A stretch of DNA of 64,000 bases, from contig LIQB01000003.2 of assembly GCA_001411745.2 (NCBI GenBank), forward strand, positions 143,743-207,742. Reading direction: 5' to 3'. How positions within the stretch are numbered: the stretch's first letter is position 1; each line of letters starts with the position of its first letter. Source of the stretch: Psychrobacter glacincola. Its GTDB lineage: Bacteria; Pseudomonadota; Gammaproteobacteria; Pseudomonadales; Moraxellaceae. The notes under the pieces were generated by a model. That model made no database searches and was not told the origin of the DNA. It worked only from the letters and a program-made list of their open reading frames with translations. Shown here piece after piece: positions 49,478 through 59,321 of the stretch. The translations under genes and the position numbers were made by a program.

Positions 49478-51640
49478 ATGAGTATTCCAAATCACATTCT
49501 CGACCAATTAAATAGCCAAGCTGACTTAATCAGTATCATTGGGCGTCATACGACGCTTAAACGTGCTGGTAGTGAGTTTAAAGGCTGCTGTCCATTTCAT
49601 GGCGAAAAGTCGCCCTCTTTTTATGTCAATCCACAAAAAAACATCTATCACTGCTTTGGCTGTAGCGTCGGCGGTAATGCCATCAGTTTTTTACGCGATT
49701 ACGAAAATTTAACTTTTATTGAAGCGGTTAATGAGCTATCAAAGCAGACGGGCATCGAAGTCCCAAAAGAAGAGCAACAAAACGTCAGCTACCAGCGCCG
49801 TGCACCAAAACCGATTGCACCACCGCCAACACCTAATCCAACTATCAACGCTAAAAGTCCGGCTCAAACAATTAATGCGCCTTCTATTAACGCTACTTCG
49901 GCTATTCAGCAACAAAACCAGTACGGCGATACCGATCAGCCCGTTTATCACGATAGTAGCAACGGCTACGATGAGTATCCACCGCTAGATGCTTACGACT
50001 CAGCGTCTTATCCAGAAGATTCTTATGGCACAGACTACCAAGATGATAATAGCTATCCACCAGCATGGTTGACAGGTGGCGATACTGACGCTGCGGCATT
50101 GTACGATGATCATGGCGTTTCCGATAAAGACGGTAACCTGTATGAGCTGTTAGAGCAAATCCAGCAGTTTTATCAGCACAATCTCACCATTCATCCGCAT
50201 GCCAAGCACTATTTTTTATCGCGTGGTATTACAGAAGACATCTTTGAGACCTTTGGCTTAGGCTATGCGCCCTTTGGGTGGCAGCATCTGGAGCATCAAT
50301 TTCCACAGGATATTGAAGGCTTAAAGGCGCTTGGTTTAGTGCGCCAGTCCGAGTCTGGACGCGATTATGATCTACTCCGTGATCGAGTCATTTTCCCGAT
50401 TCGAGACAATCAAGGACGCACCATTGGTTTTGGTGGACGGGCGCTCGATGATGAAGTAAAACCTAAATATATCAACTCCTCTGACTCACCCGTTTTTCAT
50501 AAACAGCATGTGCTGTATGGCTATTATGAATCACGCCAACAACGTGCCGACAGCTGGCTGGTGGTCGAAGGCTATATGGATGTGATTGCCCTTTACCAAG
50601 CGGGTATTTATGGTGCTATCGCTTCTATGGGCACGGCGATCAATGAGAGTCAAATATCACGGCTATTGACACTCAATCCAACGCTAACTTTAAGCTTTGA
50701 TGGCGATAGCGCAGGACAAAAAGCAGCTTGGCGTACCCTTGAAGTGGCTTTGCCAGTACTGGCCGATGACAAAGAGCTACGGTTTTTGACCCTACCCAAC
50801 AATCATGATCCTGATACTTTTATTAAGAGTCAGGGCGGCGATGCCATGCGTGAGCAAATCGCGAATGCCATGCCATTGTCACAGTATATTTTTGCCTATT
50901 TAAGCGAGCGGTACGATTTAACCTTGGCAGAAGGCAAAGCCAAGCTCATGTCACAAGTACGTGCCTTGACCACTGCATTACCTAAAGGCAGTAGCTTTCG
51001 CTATTTGCTGAACAATGACGTCTATCAGAAGCTGGGTGGTAAACGCAGCCAAAATATCGAAGCCAAAGATGCGCTGCTAGATTTTGATGGTGACATGACC
51101 ATCAGTCAGCAATTGCAGCTTTGTTTTTTGTTTCAGCCACGCGCCTTAATTGAAGACCCTATCGAAGCCATTTGGCAGCAGGCAGGTATTAATGATTTAC
51201 AACTGCCAGCACACATCAAGCAAAAAGCCGCGCCTGACATCTTGCGTCCGCTGGCTTGGGAAGATTTGCAAGATATCGCCTTGCTGGATATCGTTAGCAC
51301 CATCAAACGCTGCCTGAATCATTTACCCAAAGATGCCAACGCCGCCGCACACTTTATATTGTCTAATGTCAAACCAATCACCCAAGAGACACTTAGCCGT
51401 AGCTGGGGTGGATTTTATAAGACATTAATTGGCAGAAATATTTTGAGCTTGGATGAGTTGATTGAAAACTTGGTGATGCAGTTGCTCAAGTTACATCTGC
51501 AAAAAAAGATGCAAGAGCTCATCAAAAATCCTGATCATATCAAGCTGGCGATTGTCCGTAAGCAGTCGCAATTATTAAATGATTGGCTACGCGCGCAGCA
51601 AGCTGAGCAGTCAGCACAGATGGTTACCGTCAAATCTTAA
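49478..51640 (+). CDS. dnaG: DNA primase DnaG with long linker after the zinc finger
   Basis: Synthesises RNA primers for replication. The CHC2 zinc-binding domain (Cys38, His41, Cys59, Cys62), the TOPRIM core with VVEGYMDVIALYQAG and LSFDGDSAG, and the C-terminal DnaB-interacting domain are all present. Between the zinc finger and the core, residues about 105-215 form a low-complexity Pro/Ala/Ser/Asn/Tyr/Asp-rich insert, with repeats such as INAKSPAQTINAPSINATSA, that makes the protein 720 residues against 581 in E. coli. The gene has rpsU-like neighbours missing and precedes rpoD, as in the usual macromolecular synthesis operon but with a 500-bp gap. Confidence 0.97.
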   Translation: MSIPNHILDQLNSQADLISIIGRHTTLKRAGSEFKGCCPFHGEKSPSFYVNPQKNIYHCFGCSVGGNAISFLRDYENLTFIEAVNELSKQTGIEVPKEEQQNVSYQRRAPKPIAPPPTPNPTINAKSPAQTINAPSINATSAIQQQNQYGDTDQPVYHDSSNGYDEYPPLDAYDSASYPEDSYGTDYQDDNSYPPAWLTGGDTDAAALYDDHGVSDKDGNLYELLEQIQQFYQHNLTIHPHAKHYFLSRGITEDIFETFGLGYAPFGWQHLEHQFPQDIEGLKALGLVRQSESGRDYDLLRDRVIFPIRDNQGRTIGFGGRALDDEVKPKYINSSDSPVFHKQHVLYGYYESRQQRADSWLVVEGYMDVIALYQAGIYGAIASMGTAINESQISRLLTLNPTLTLSFDGDSAGQKAAWRTLEVALPVLADDKELRFLTLPNNHDPDTFIKSQGGDAMREQIANAMPLSQYIFAYLSERYDLTLAEGKAKLMSQVRALTTALPKGSSFRYLLNNDVYQKLGGKRSQNIEAKDALLDFDGDMTISQQLQLCFLFQPRALIEDPIEAIWQQAGINDLQLPAHIKQKAAPDILRPLAWEDLQDIALLDIVSTIKRCLNHLPKDANAAAHFILSNVKPITQETLSRSWGGFYKTLIGRNILSLDELIENLVMQLLKLHLQKKMQELIKNPDHIKLAIVRKQSQLLNDWLRAQQAEQSAQMVTVKS

Positions 51641-52145
51641 CGTTTGCCATTATTTTTGCTAAAAAATCTCCAACCCTTTAAAAGTATAGCGGCTGCCCCC
51701 ACTACTAATGATTATGCCCAATAGCATGTATTGCCATTAGATCATTCAACTGATAGCAAATAATCAGTAAAAAACGGTCGGTAGATATCACTACCTCGTG
51801 CTTGATTACGCTGGTGTGTGTTAAACTGTGTCGCTAACTATTGATAGCCCGATTTAATAGATGGCGATAAATCCGCCTCATTAAGCACAAATTTTAGATA
51901 TTATTTTGAAGTATCCGTTTTTAGGTACCGTTATTTTTATATATTATTTTTTAGATAATGTTATCTTGAAAACTTTTTAGCGTTACTAATTTCTAGCAGT
52001 TTTTTAGCATTGTAATTGTAGTATTTTGAGCCTTTATTCATATCAACTCATTTTTGATATTATTGACAACCTCTACGCCATATTTTGATGAATCGATTGA
52101 TTATATCAACGCACTGAGCGAGCGATAGCGCGTCACAATATAAAA
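51641..52145. other. Intergenic region upstream of rpoD
   Basis: 505 bp between dnaG and rpoD, AT-rich. It presumably holds rpoD promoters. No terminator of standard shape or coding frame stands out. Confidence 0.6.
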
Positions 52146-54089
52146 ATGTCCGATGCAAGTAAGCGAGTATTTATGAACGATAAGTCAGTTTCTAAGTCCA
52201 CATCTCAACTGGCCACCTTAATCCAAATGGGTAAAGAGCAAGGGTATCTCACCTATGCTGAGGTGAATGACCAACTGCCCGACTCTATTACCGAAAGCGA
52301 TCAGATCGAAGATATTGTGCAAATGCTGACCGACGTTGGTATCAAAATCTTTGAATCTGCGCCTGATGCCGATGACATCTTGATGAACGACGATTCAAGC
52401 GATGATGACATGGCAGCGGATGAGGCAGCGGCGGTATTGGCCTCTGTTGAGACTGAGCCGGGTCGCACCACTGACCCTGTGCGTATGTATATGCGTGAAA
52501 TGGGTACGGTTGATCTATTGACCCGTGAAGGTGAGATCGCCATTGCCAAGCGTATCGAAGAAGGCATTCGTGACGTACAGCATGCGATGTCTTACTGGCC
52601 GGGCACCGTACAGTTCGTCCTTGATGAGTATCAAAAAGTACAAGATGGCGAAAAAAAGCTTTCTGACGTCATTACTGGCTTTTTAGATCCTGAGACCGAA
52701 GCAGACAAAATCGCTGCCCAAGAAGCGAAAGAGGCAGCAAAAGAAGAACGTGAACGCATAAAAGAAGAGAAAGAAAATCCGCCTGTGATCAAAGCAAAAG
52801 CCAAAGCAGCGGCGCTTGATGATGAGGACGAGGATGAAGACGACGTTGAAGAGGAAGCTGAAGAAGAAACCAGCGGTATCGATCCTGAAGAAGTACGTCT
52901 GCGTCTAGAAGAAATCGAACACTTATTTATTAAAGCCAAGCAAGCCTTGCTAGATTATGGCCGTGGTAGCACAGAAGCAGATACTGCTTATGCCCTACTT
53001 GCCGAACGCTTTATGATGCTTAAGCTAAACAATCGCTTGTCAGACCAAGTCATGGCCATCATGCATGATGTCTATGATGATGTACGTAAGCAAGAGCGTC
53101 AGATTATGCGTTTGGTCATTCGCCGTGGTCGTATGCCACGTGAAGAGTTCCGTAAGACTTTCCCTAGCAACGAAACCAACGTTGATTGGCTGATTGAGCG
53201 CATCAAAGGTAAGCCTGCATTTGCTGGTACGCTAGAAAAAGTCACTGATGATGTTATTTTATTGCAACGTCGCATTCGTGACTACGAGCAACAGCTCGAC
53301 ATGAAAATCCACGACATGAAAGACGTGGCGCGCCGTATGGCAGTCGGTGAAGCAAAAGCTCGCCGCGCCAAAAAAGAAATGGTCGAAGCTAACCTGCGTT
53401 TGGTTATTTCTATCGCGAAGAAATATACCAACCGCGGTCTACAATTCTTGGATTTAATCCAAGAAGGTAACATCGGTCTGATGAAAGCGGTTGATAAATT
53501 TGAATATCGCCGTGGTTATAAGTTCTCGACCTATGCCACTTGGTGGATTCGTCAGGCGATTACCCGTTCTATCGCTGACCAAGCGCGTACCATTCGTATT
53601 CCTGTACACATGATTGAGACCATTAACAAAATAAATCGTGTATCTCGTCAGTTGCTACAAGAAATGGGACGCGAGCCAACACCTGAGGAATTAGGTGAAC
53701 GCTTAGAGATGGACGAAGTTAAAGTCCGTAAAGTACTGAAAATCGCCAAAGAGCCTATCTCGATGGAAACCCCTATCGGTGATGATGAAGACTCGCATCT
53801 AGGTGATTTCATCGAAGATGGTACTATCTCAAGCCCTGTTGATGATGCGACCGCAGCTGGTCTGCGTGAAGCGACTCGTGATGTATTGGGCAATCTGACT
53901 GAGCGTGAAGCACGCGTGCTAAAAATGCGCTTTGGTATCGATATGCCAACGGATCATACCTTGGAAGAAGTGGGTAAACAGTTTGACGTAACACGTGAAC
54001 GTATTCGTCAGATTGAGGCTAAAGCACTGCGTAAATTGCGTCATCCGTCACGCTCTGAGCATCTGCGTTCGTTCTTAGAGAATGATTAA
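52146..54089 (+). CDS. rpoD: RNA polymerase primary sigma factor RpoD (sigma-70)
   Basis: The primary sigma factor. Region 1.1 is at the N-terminus, region 1.2 carries [23 protein letters not shown], and a long acidic/Lys-rich stretch (about residues 195-245, with an Asp/Glu run) sits in the non-conserved region. Regions 2-3 ([31 protein letters not shown]) and region 4.2 ([20 protein letters not shown]) are complete. 647 residues is slightly longer than E. coli. A second in-frame ATG at 52173 is possible. Terminator follows. Confidence 0.98.
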   Translation: MSDASKRVFMNDKSVSKSTSQLATLIQMGKEQGYLTYAEVNDQLPDSITESDQIEDIVQMLTDVGIKIFESAPDADDILMNDDSSDDDMAADEAAAVLASVETEPGRTTDPVRMYMREMGTVDLLTREGEIAIAKRIEEGIRDVQHAMSYWPGTVQFVLDEYQKVQDGEKKLSDVITGFLDPETEADKIAAQEAKEAAKEERERIKEEKENPPVIKAKAKAAALDDEDEDEDDVEEEAEEETSGIDPEEVRLRLEEIEHLFIKAKQALLDYGRGSTEADTAYALLAERFMMLKLNNRLSDQVMAIMHDVYDDVRKQERQIMRLVIRRGRMPREEFRKTFPSNETNVDWLIERIKGKPAFAGTLEKVTDDVILLQRRIRDYEQQLDMKIHDMKDVARRMAVGEAKARRAKKEMVEANLRLVISIAKKYTNRGLQFLDLIQEGNIGLMKAVDKFEYRRGYKFSTYATWWIRQAITRSIADQARTIRIPVHMIETINKINRVSRQLLQEMGREPTPEELGERLEMDEVKVRKVLKIAKEPISMETPIGDDEDSHLGDFIEDGTISSPVDDATAAGLREATRDVLGNLTEREARVLKMRFGIDMPTDHTLEEVGKQFDVTRERIRQIEAKALRKLRHPSRSEHLRSFLEND

Positions 54090-54113
54090 TCATAAAGCAA
54101 ACTAAGCACCAAT

Positions 54114-54142
54114 AAAAAAGCCGAGTTTATCTCGGCTTTTTT
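54114..54142 (+). terminator. Intrinsic terminator after rpoD
   Basis: Perfect stem AAAAAAGCCGAG with CTCGGCTTTTTT and a 5-nt loop. Confidence 0.93.
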
Positions 54143-54267
54143 GTGTCATCGATTTGATGGCTCGAGTGCTATAACTACATATATTCATCAAGGAATACAA
54201 GAACAAACTTGCAATGGCACTATACAATATATATGATTCGTATACATTTCATATACTAGGTAAAACA

Positions 54268-54474
54268 ATGGGTATTGTTAAAATTGATGATGCGCTACAC
54301 GAAGAGCTTCGTAAAGCCAGTGCGGTAATGGTACGTTCGATTAACGCGCAGGCAGAGTATTGGATAAAGATAGGTATGTTGGCCGAGGCCAATCCTCACG
54401 CATCTTATACCGATATCATCAGCGAGCAGTTAAAACGAGCAGATGTTAATATAGGAAATCTTATCGATGGCTAA
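54268..54474 (+). CDS. ParD-like antitoxin-family protein
   Basis: A 68-residue protein that resembles the ParD-like family: MGIVKIDDALHEELRKASAVM followed by RSINAQAEYWIKIGMLAEANP looks like a ribbon-helix-helix DNA-binding start. The start at 54268 has AGG 8 nt upstream; the open frame runs upstream to 54214, but that extension has no support. Its last 8 nt overlap the start of map, so the two are translationally coupled. No conventional toxin gene is adjacent. The role is unknown; an autoregulatory partner of map is a guess. Confidence 0.75.
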   Translation: MGIVKIDDALHEELRKASAVMVRSINAQAEYWIKIGMLAEANPHASYTDIISEQLKRADVNIGNLIDG

Positions 54475-55240
54475 AATCGCGCTAAAAACACCTGAAGAGT
54501 TGGCCATCATGCGTGAGTCTGGACGCTTATTGGCATCGGTTTTTGCTTACCTAGATACGCACATGGTTGCTGGCATCTCCACAATGACTGTCAATGATTT
54601 AGTCGAGCGCTATATTGTGGATGTTTTACAATCACGACCTGCCAGCAAAGGTCAATACGGCTACCAATACGTGCTCAATACTTCTGTCAATCAAGTTGTT
54701 TGTCATGGTGTACCCTCAAGCAACCAAGTCCTAAAATCAGGCGATATCATCAATGTAGACATTACTTTAGAAAAAGGCGGTTTTATTGCCGATTCTAGCA
54801 AAATGTATATGATTGGCGATGTGATGCCCTTAACAAAACGCCTCGTCGATAACACTTATGAGGCCATGTGGGCAGGTATCCGTGTGGTCAAGCCGGGCGC
54901 AACGCTCGGTGATGTCGGGCATGCCATTCAAAGCCATGCCGAACATCACGGTTACTCTGTCGTTAGAGAATACTGCGGGCATGGTATCGGTCGCGAAATG
55001 CACGAGCAGCCTGAAGTTTTACATTATGGTCGCGCAGGTGCAGGCTTGGTTTTAGAACAAGGCATGACCTTTACTATTGAGCCAATGATTAATCAAGGCA
55101 AAGCCAAAGTAAAAATGAAAAAAGACGGCTGGACGGTGGTGACTGCAGACAAAAAGCTTTCTGCCCAATGGGAGCATACCATCGCGGTGACTGCCGATGG
55201 TTATGAAGTGCTGACGCTGCGTGAAGAAGAGACCCTTTAG
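54467..55240 (+). CDS. map: Type I methionyl aminopeptidase
   Basis: Removes the N-terminal Met from nascent proteins. The pita-bread fold's five metal ligands are visible. They lie in INVDITLEKGGF (Asp, Asp), EYCGHGIGREMHEQPEVLHY (His) and EPMINQG and WEHTIAVT (Glu, Glu). 257 residues is normal. It overlaps the ParD-like gene by 8 nt. rpsB or secY operon neighbours are absent, so this may be a second copy of map; other copies could lie elsewhere in the genome. Confidence 0.95.
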   Translation: MAKIALKTPEELAIMRESGRLLASVFAYLDTHMVAGISTMTVNDLVERYIVDVLQSRPASKGQYGYQYVLNTSVNQVVCHGVPSSNQVLKSGDIINVDITLEKGGFIADSSKMYMIGDVMPLTKRLVDNTYEAMWAGIRVVKPGATLGDVGHAIQSHAEHHGYSVVREYCGHGIGREMHEQPEVLHYGRAGAGLVLEQGMTFTIEPMINQGKAKVKMKKDGWTVVTADKKLSAQWEHTIAVTADGYEVLTLREEETL

Positions 55241-55418
55241 AGCGTGCTTACAGTTTCCCTTGCTGCTGCGCAATACAAGAGTGATTCAAGTATTTAAGTG
55301 TCATCTTATTATTGCCATATTGGTAACTACTGATATCATAGGTCGCGATGATTTGAGTATACGCTGAGTGATACCTCTGCCATCGCTTTTTTATATATGC
55401 CATCGATAGGAAACCGAC

Positions 55419-56345
55419 ATGATTGTCCGGCAAACCCCAAACGCTCTCAAAATACTTTTTACCCTGCACGGCTCTGTCATTCCAAAAATTTATCCGCAAA
55501 TTTTGCTGATCGCGCTTCTCAGCACACTTATAACAATTATTCAGCACTGGCTTCCTGACTCTTTTCCTTATTATGGTATGGCTCCTTTTACCTTGCTAGG
55601 AATCGCGTTGTCGCTATTTCTTGGATTTCGCAACAATGCCAGTTATCAACGCTGGTGGGAAGCTCGAGGGCTTTGGGGTCAGTTAGTATATGATGCGCGT
55701 AGCTTAACCCGTCAAGTGCTTTCTTTTATAGATGCTGATACCGAAAATGGGCACGAGACTGGGCGAACGATGATTTACCTGACCATTGCTTTTGCGCATG
55801 CTGTGCGCCATCGCCTGCGCGGCTCGTCACCTTGGCATGATGTCGAGCCTTTTGTCGCATCGAAACACCATGATAGTATGCGCCAAGCGCGCAACCTACC
55901 TGATTACATCATGCGCCTCATGGGCAAGCAACTCGGCGACATTCGGCGTCAAGGACTGGTATCAGAGCAAGTCATACAAAATATGGATGAGCGCCTGACG
56001 TCTATGACCATTGTATTGGCAGCCTGCGAGCGCATTCATAATACACCGCTGCCGTTTGCTTATATGCTGCTGGTCCATCGCACGACCTATCTGTATTGCA
56101 TCATGTTGCCTTTTGGCTTGGTGGCCTCGCTCGGTTGGGTGACCCCACTGATTTGTGCCGTGATCGCTTATACCTTTTTTGGTTTGGATGCCCTCAGTGA
56201 AGAGCTAGAAGAGCCTTTCGGCTTAGCCGCCAACAAACTACCCCTGACTGCATTGTCGCGTACTATCGAGATCAATCTGCGAGAAGCATTAGAAGAGGCA
56301 GATATTCCGCCTGAGATCACTCCTATCAATGGCTATTTACCATAG
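55419..56345 (+). CDS. Bestrophin-family (UPF0187/YneE-like) membrane protein
   Basis: A 308-residue bestrophin-like protein. The conserved blocks FTLLGIALSLFLGFRNNASYQRWWEAR (split here) and the late PFAYMLLVHRTTYLYC and LDALSEELEEPFG segments are typical of the bacterial family, some of which are pentameric anion channels. About four helices can be drawn. Its role is not known. Confidence 0.9.
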   Translation: MIVRQTPNALKILFTLHGSVIPKIYPQILLIALLSTLITIIQHWLPDSFPYYGMAPFTLLGIALSLFLGFRNNASYQRWWEARGLWGQLVYDARSLTRQVLSFIDADTENGHETGRTMIYLTIAFAHAVRHRLRGSSPWHDVEPFVASKHHDSMRQARNLPDYIMRLMGKQLGDIRRQGLVSEQVIQNMDERLTSMTIVLAACERIHNTPLPFAYMLLVHRTTYLYCIMLPFGLVASLGWVTPLICAVIAYTFFGLDALSEELEEPFGLAANKLPLTALSRTIEINLREALEEADIPPEITPINGYLP

Positions 56346-56723
56346 CTTCTTAGCTGAACGCCTATAAAGCATAAAGTAATCAATGCTAAATGAGACAGTG
56401 TCCCATGAAAGCATTGCCTTAATTTATCAGATATTTTTTATATATCCTACCGTCGGGTAGCTAAATAATATAGGCAATAGTAGAGCGTTTATGAATAAAA
56501 AATACATTTGAAAATAGTGATTTCTCTCGCCATTATCGTGGTACTTGACCAGCTTAATAAAAGGTAAACTCTTGCCTATTTACGCTTGTAAGACAACCTT
56601 TATTCATGGTTTTTTGCGCATTACTTGCTAATGATGGCTGAATTCGTCTACCATAGAGCCGATTGCTTAAGTGCGAGCAGTTTAAACTTATGTAAACTTT
56701 ATATTTATTTCTGAAAAATAAAC

Positions 56724-56826
56724 CTTGTCGGGGTGCTTTGATTTTTGATGCTTTAACTACAATTCAAAATCATGGCTGAGAGTTACCCGCGAACCTGATG
56801 CAGTTAGCACTGACGTAGGAAACAAG
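56724..56826 (+). promoter_or_regulatory. TPP (thi-box) riboswitch
   Basis: The aptamer core is clear. P1 is CTTGT with ACAAG, and the conserved GGGGTGC, GGCTGAGAGTTACCC, GAACCTGAT and CGTAGGAAACAAG segments sit in the right order and spacing. It binds thiamine pyrophosphate and represses downstream expression. It precedes the thiaminase-type gene tenA by 150 bp. Confidence 0.95.
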
Positions 56827-56872
56827 CGTGACATTTTATAGCACACCTCTTAAGCATACATTGCTAAGCAAG

Positions 56873-56911
56873 CCTTGCCAGTTTATTCACATAATTTGGT
56901 AAGGTTTTTTT
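56873..56911 (+). terminator. Riboswitch-linked intrinsic terminator
   Basis: CCTTGCCA pairs with TGGTAAGG (one G-U) around a 16-nt loop, followed by seven T's, 47 nt after the aptamer. This suggests control by transcription termination. CCTTGTC at the aptamer's 5' end (56723-56729) is complementary to part of the terminator's right arm and could form the antiterminator. Confidence 0.75.
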
Positions 56912-56978
56912 GTGCCTGCTTACTTATCACCTCCTACTCTTTGCTTACTCGCGCATTTTATAACAGTAAGTGAACACT

Positions 56979-57626
56979 ATGAACTACCAAACGTTACGCC
57001 ACCATTGCCCCACATGGGCTGACTACATCCAACATGATTTTGTCAAACAGCTAACGGCAGGTACGCTCGCCCCTGACAGCTTTCGTCACTATCTTGTGCA
57101 AGACTATTTATATCTTATTCACTATACCCGTGTGATGGCGTTGAGCGTGTATAAGAGTGATACGCTGGCACAAATGCGTGTCGGTCAAGCAGGCATTAAC
57201 GCCATGCTCGATATGGAAATTGGCATGTATCTCGATTTATGTCATGAGTGGGACATCCCACTTAAAGAAGTAGAAAGCACTCCTGAGTCTACCGTGACCA
57301 CTGCCTATAGCCGCTACTTATTGGACGCTGCAATGTCAGGCTCATTGGCTGAGCTTTATGCGGCGATTGCTCCTTGTTTGATGGGCTATGGCGAAATTGG
57401 TAAACGCATTAAAGAACAAGGTTTTGTCGCGGACAATCCTTACCAGCCATGGATTGATGTCTTTGCCAGTGACGAATTTCAAGCGATTACCGCGCAGAAT
57501 GAAGCGCAGATTAATACGCTACTAGCACAGGCTAACCCCTCTCAGGCAGACAAATTCCAACAGTTATTTAATACTGCTTCACGTATGGAAGTGAATTTTT
57601 GGCAACAAGCGCTTGATCTGTCCTAG
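56979..57626 (+). CDS. tenA: Thiaminase II-type protein TenA
   Basis: A 215-residue TenA/Thi-4 family protein (aminopyrimidine aminohydrolase). Visible residues are the conserved Asp in LVQDYLYL, the active Cys in AIAPCLMGYGEIGK, and the C-terminal Glu in EVNFWQQAL. It salvages thiamine pyrimidine breakdown products, which agrees with the TPP riboswitch upstream. ATG at 56979 is preferred; a GTG at 56970 is also in frame. Confidence 0.93.
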   Translation: MNYQTLRHHCPTWADYIQHDFVKQLTAGTLAPDSFRHYLVQDYLYLIHYTRVMALSVYKSDTLAQMRVGQAGINAMLDMEIGMYLDLCHEWDIPLKEVESTPESTVTTAYSRYLLDAAMSGSLAELYAAIAPCLMGYGEIGKRIKEQGFVADNPYQPWIDVFASDEFQAITAQNEAQINTLLAQANPSQADKFQQLFNTASRMEVNFWQQALDLS

Positions 57627-57739
57627 CCCCTATGCAAGGTGCTAGCTTTATAGCAAATACTTTTATATACCATATTTATTATAAATAAAATTTAACTTAA
57701 CCCTAAACATAATAATGGACACACTTAAGGAGAGACACC

Positions 57740-58438
57740 ATGGCAGCATTCGATGAACACGCAAGCGCGTATGACAGCTGGTTTTTTGACAACCAAAACT
57801 TACTGACCAGTGAACTAAAACTGGTCGCTCATTTCTTAGATAAGGATAGTGAGATATTGTCTATCGGCTGCGGTAGCGGGCTGTTTGAGTCACTATTGGC
57901 GCAGGATTATGATATCCATATCAGGCACGGCATTGAGCCTTCAAAAGACATGGCTGAAATCGCTAAAAAGCGCGGCTTACAAGTGGATATTAGTCCTGCC
58001 GAAACTTGCGATATTGAGCCAAGTAAGTTTGATATCATCATGTTTAACGGCAGTGTCAGCTACATCAACGATTTGGATATCTGTATTAAAAAGGCATTTG
58101 ATGCCTTAAAAACCGGCGGCAAATTGATTGTTATCGATGTGCCAAAAGAAAGCGGTTTTGCGAGCTTATATAATTTGGCCAGCTCATTAAATACTTGGGA
58201 GCATCCGCTACTTGCGCATATCTCTCCTGCTGACCCCTATCCTATTGAGCTGGTTAAATCAGCAAATTGGCGCACCTCTGATGAAAAAATCGCGCTGATG
58301 CAAGCCAATGGTTTCGTCGATTTTGAGTGTGCACAAACCTTACTGACCCATCCTATGTATGCCAATGACAAGGTGCAAGAAGTCATCGAAGGCTATGACC
58401 GTGGGGATTACGTCGCTGTTTGTGCTTATAAAAAATGA
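57740..58438 (+). CDS. Class I SAM-dependent methyltransferase
   Basis: A 232-residue methyltransferase with motif I ILSIGCGSGLFES (about residues 38-50), FDIIMFNGSVSYI (motif IV position) and a GGKLIVIDVP segment (motif VI-like), i.e. a small-molecule class I fold. Target unknown. AAGGAGAGACACC is an excellent ribosome binding site. Monocistronic as far as can be seen; tenA lies upstream. Confidence 0.88.
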   Translation: MAAFDEHASAYDSWFFDNQNLLTSELKLVAHFLDKDSEILSIGCGSGLFESLLAQDYDIHIRHGIEPSKDMAEIAKKRGLQVDISPAETCDIEPSKFDIIMFNGSVSYINDLDICIKKAFDALKTGGKLIVIDVPKESGFASLYNLASSLNTWEHPLLAHISPADPYPIELVKSANWRTSDEKIALMQANGFVDFECAQTLLTHPMYANDKVQEVIEGYDRGDYVAVCAYKK

Positions 58439-58622
58439 GCTGATAGGTGTATTAGCATTTGATTATCATGGATAACTGAGCAAAATTTATGACAGATCAC
58501 AGTGATCCATAGCATACTGTCATTGCCATTTTAGCACTTGAATTATAAGTTTAGTGCCACTATAAATGGTGAATAAAGCTCTTATGCTAATAGCTAACAT
58601 TTAATAAAGCGAGGCACACATC

Positions 58623-59015
58623 ATGACTGATGATCCAAAAGACAGCACCAATCAAAACAACAACCAAGCACCAACAAATGAAAAATCAGTAAAAATGACC
58701 AACCTAACGCCCAATCAAGGTGTGATCACAGGCAAAAGAACGGATATTCAAAATCCTGAGCTTTGGGACTTTCCAATGAACTATCCACTTAGCATCATCG
58801 GTCATGAAGGCGAGCGTGAGAACTTACTCAACGAAGTGAAGCTTATCTTAGGCAGTCAGTTCCCTGATTTTGATTTGGCCTCGATAGAAGTGAAACCGTC
58901 TAAAACCGGTCGCTTCCATTCAGCACGGGTCAATCTATATCTTACAGCAGCCGATCAGGTCAATGTGCTGTATGCCTCACTCGACGCTGCCAAAACAGTT
59001 CGTTTGGTCGTATAA
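58623..59015 (+). CDS. DUF493 (YbeD-family) protein
   Basis: A 130-residue protein whose C-terminal part (about 50-130) resembles E. coli YbeD (87 residues). It shows WDFPMNYPLSIIGHEGE, then an EVKPSKTGRFHSARVNLYL strand pair, and ends like YbeD's VRMVL as VRLVV. The first about 45 residues are a polar Asn/Gln/Lys-rich extension absent from YbeD. The family has an ACT-like fold and no settled function. GAGG precedes the ATG. Here it is not next to lipB/dacA. Confidence 0.85.
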   Translation: MTDDPKDSTNQNNNQAPTNEKSVKMTNLTPNQGVITGKRTDIQNPELWDFPMNYPLSIIGHEGERENLLNEVKLILGSQFPDFDLASIEVKPSKTGRFHSARVNLYLTAADQVNVLYASLDAAKTVRLVV

Positions 59016-59058
59016 ACAGATAATTGTCGTTTAAAAAAAGCCAGCCGCTTTTCCGTCG

Positions 59059-59089
59059 AAATCGTCACTCATACGGGTGGCGATTTTTT
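59059..59089 (+). terminator. Intrinsic terminator after the YbeD-family gene
   Basis: 12-bp stem AAATCGTCACTC with GGGTGGCGATTT (two G-U pairs), 4-nt loop ATAC, then a T-run. Confidence 0.88.
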
Positions 59090-59321
59090 GTGGTTTGCTG
59101 TACAATCTGCGCCCTCATTATTATTGTTCCATGTCCCCTCATTGGTGGGTCATTTACTCGCGAATGAAAAGCAAATGATCGTACGATTTTTACAAAAAAC
59201 TTATTATTTGAGTCAATCGCGTCTAACCCTTACCCCATCGTCCTTTGCTAAAATCTGGACACAGCACAACCTCACAGCAACATAGTTTGATGCTAAAATC
59301 AATATAGTATTTTCAAAATTT

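Larger units (their letters stand above)
56346..56978. other. Intergenic region containing the tenA riboswitch
   Basis: 633 bp. After about 380 bp of AT-rich sequence without features, it contains a TPP riboswitch (56724-56826) and a terminator (56873-56911) before tenA. Confidence 0.7.

Noticed and set aside
52631..52939. Ser-rich antisense open frame inside rpoD
   Set aside because: Runs opposite the Asp/Glu-rich segment of rpoD, whose GAN/GAY codons become Ser codons in antisense. Composition alone explains it.
59088..59285. 65-codon plus-strand frame between the YbeD-family gene and nrdA
   Set aside because: Begins inside the terminator hairpin and lacks a ribosome binding site.
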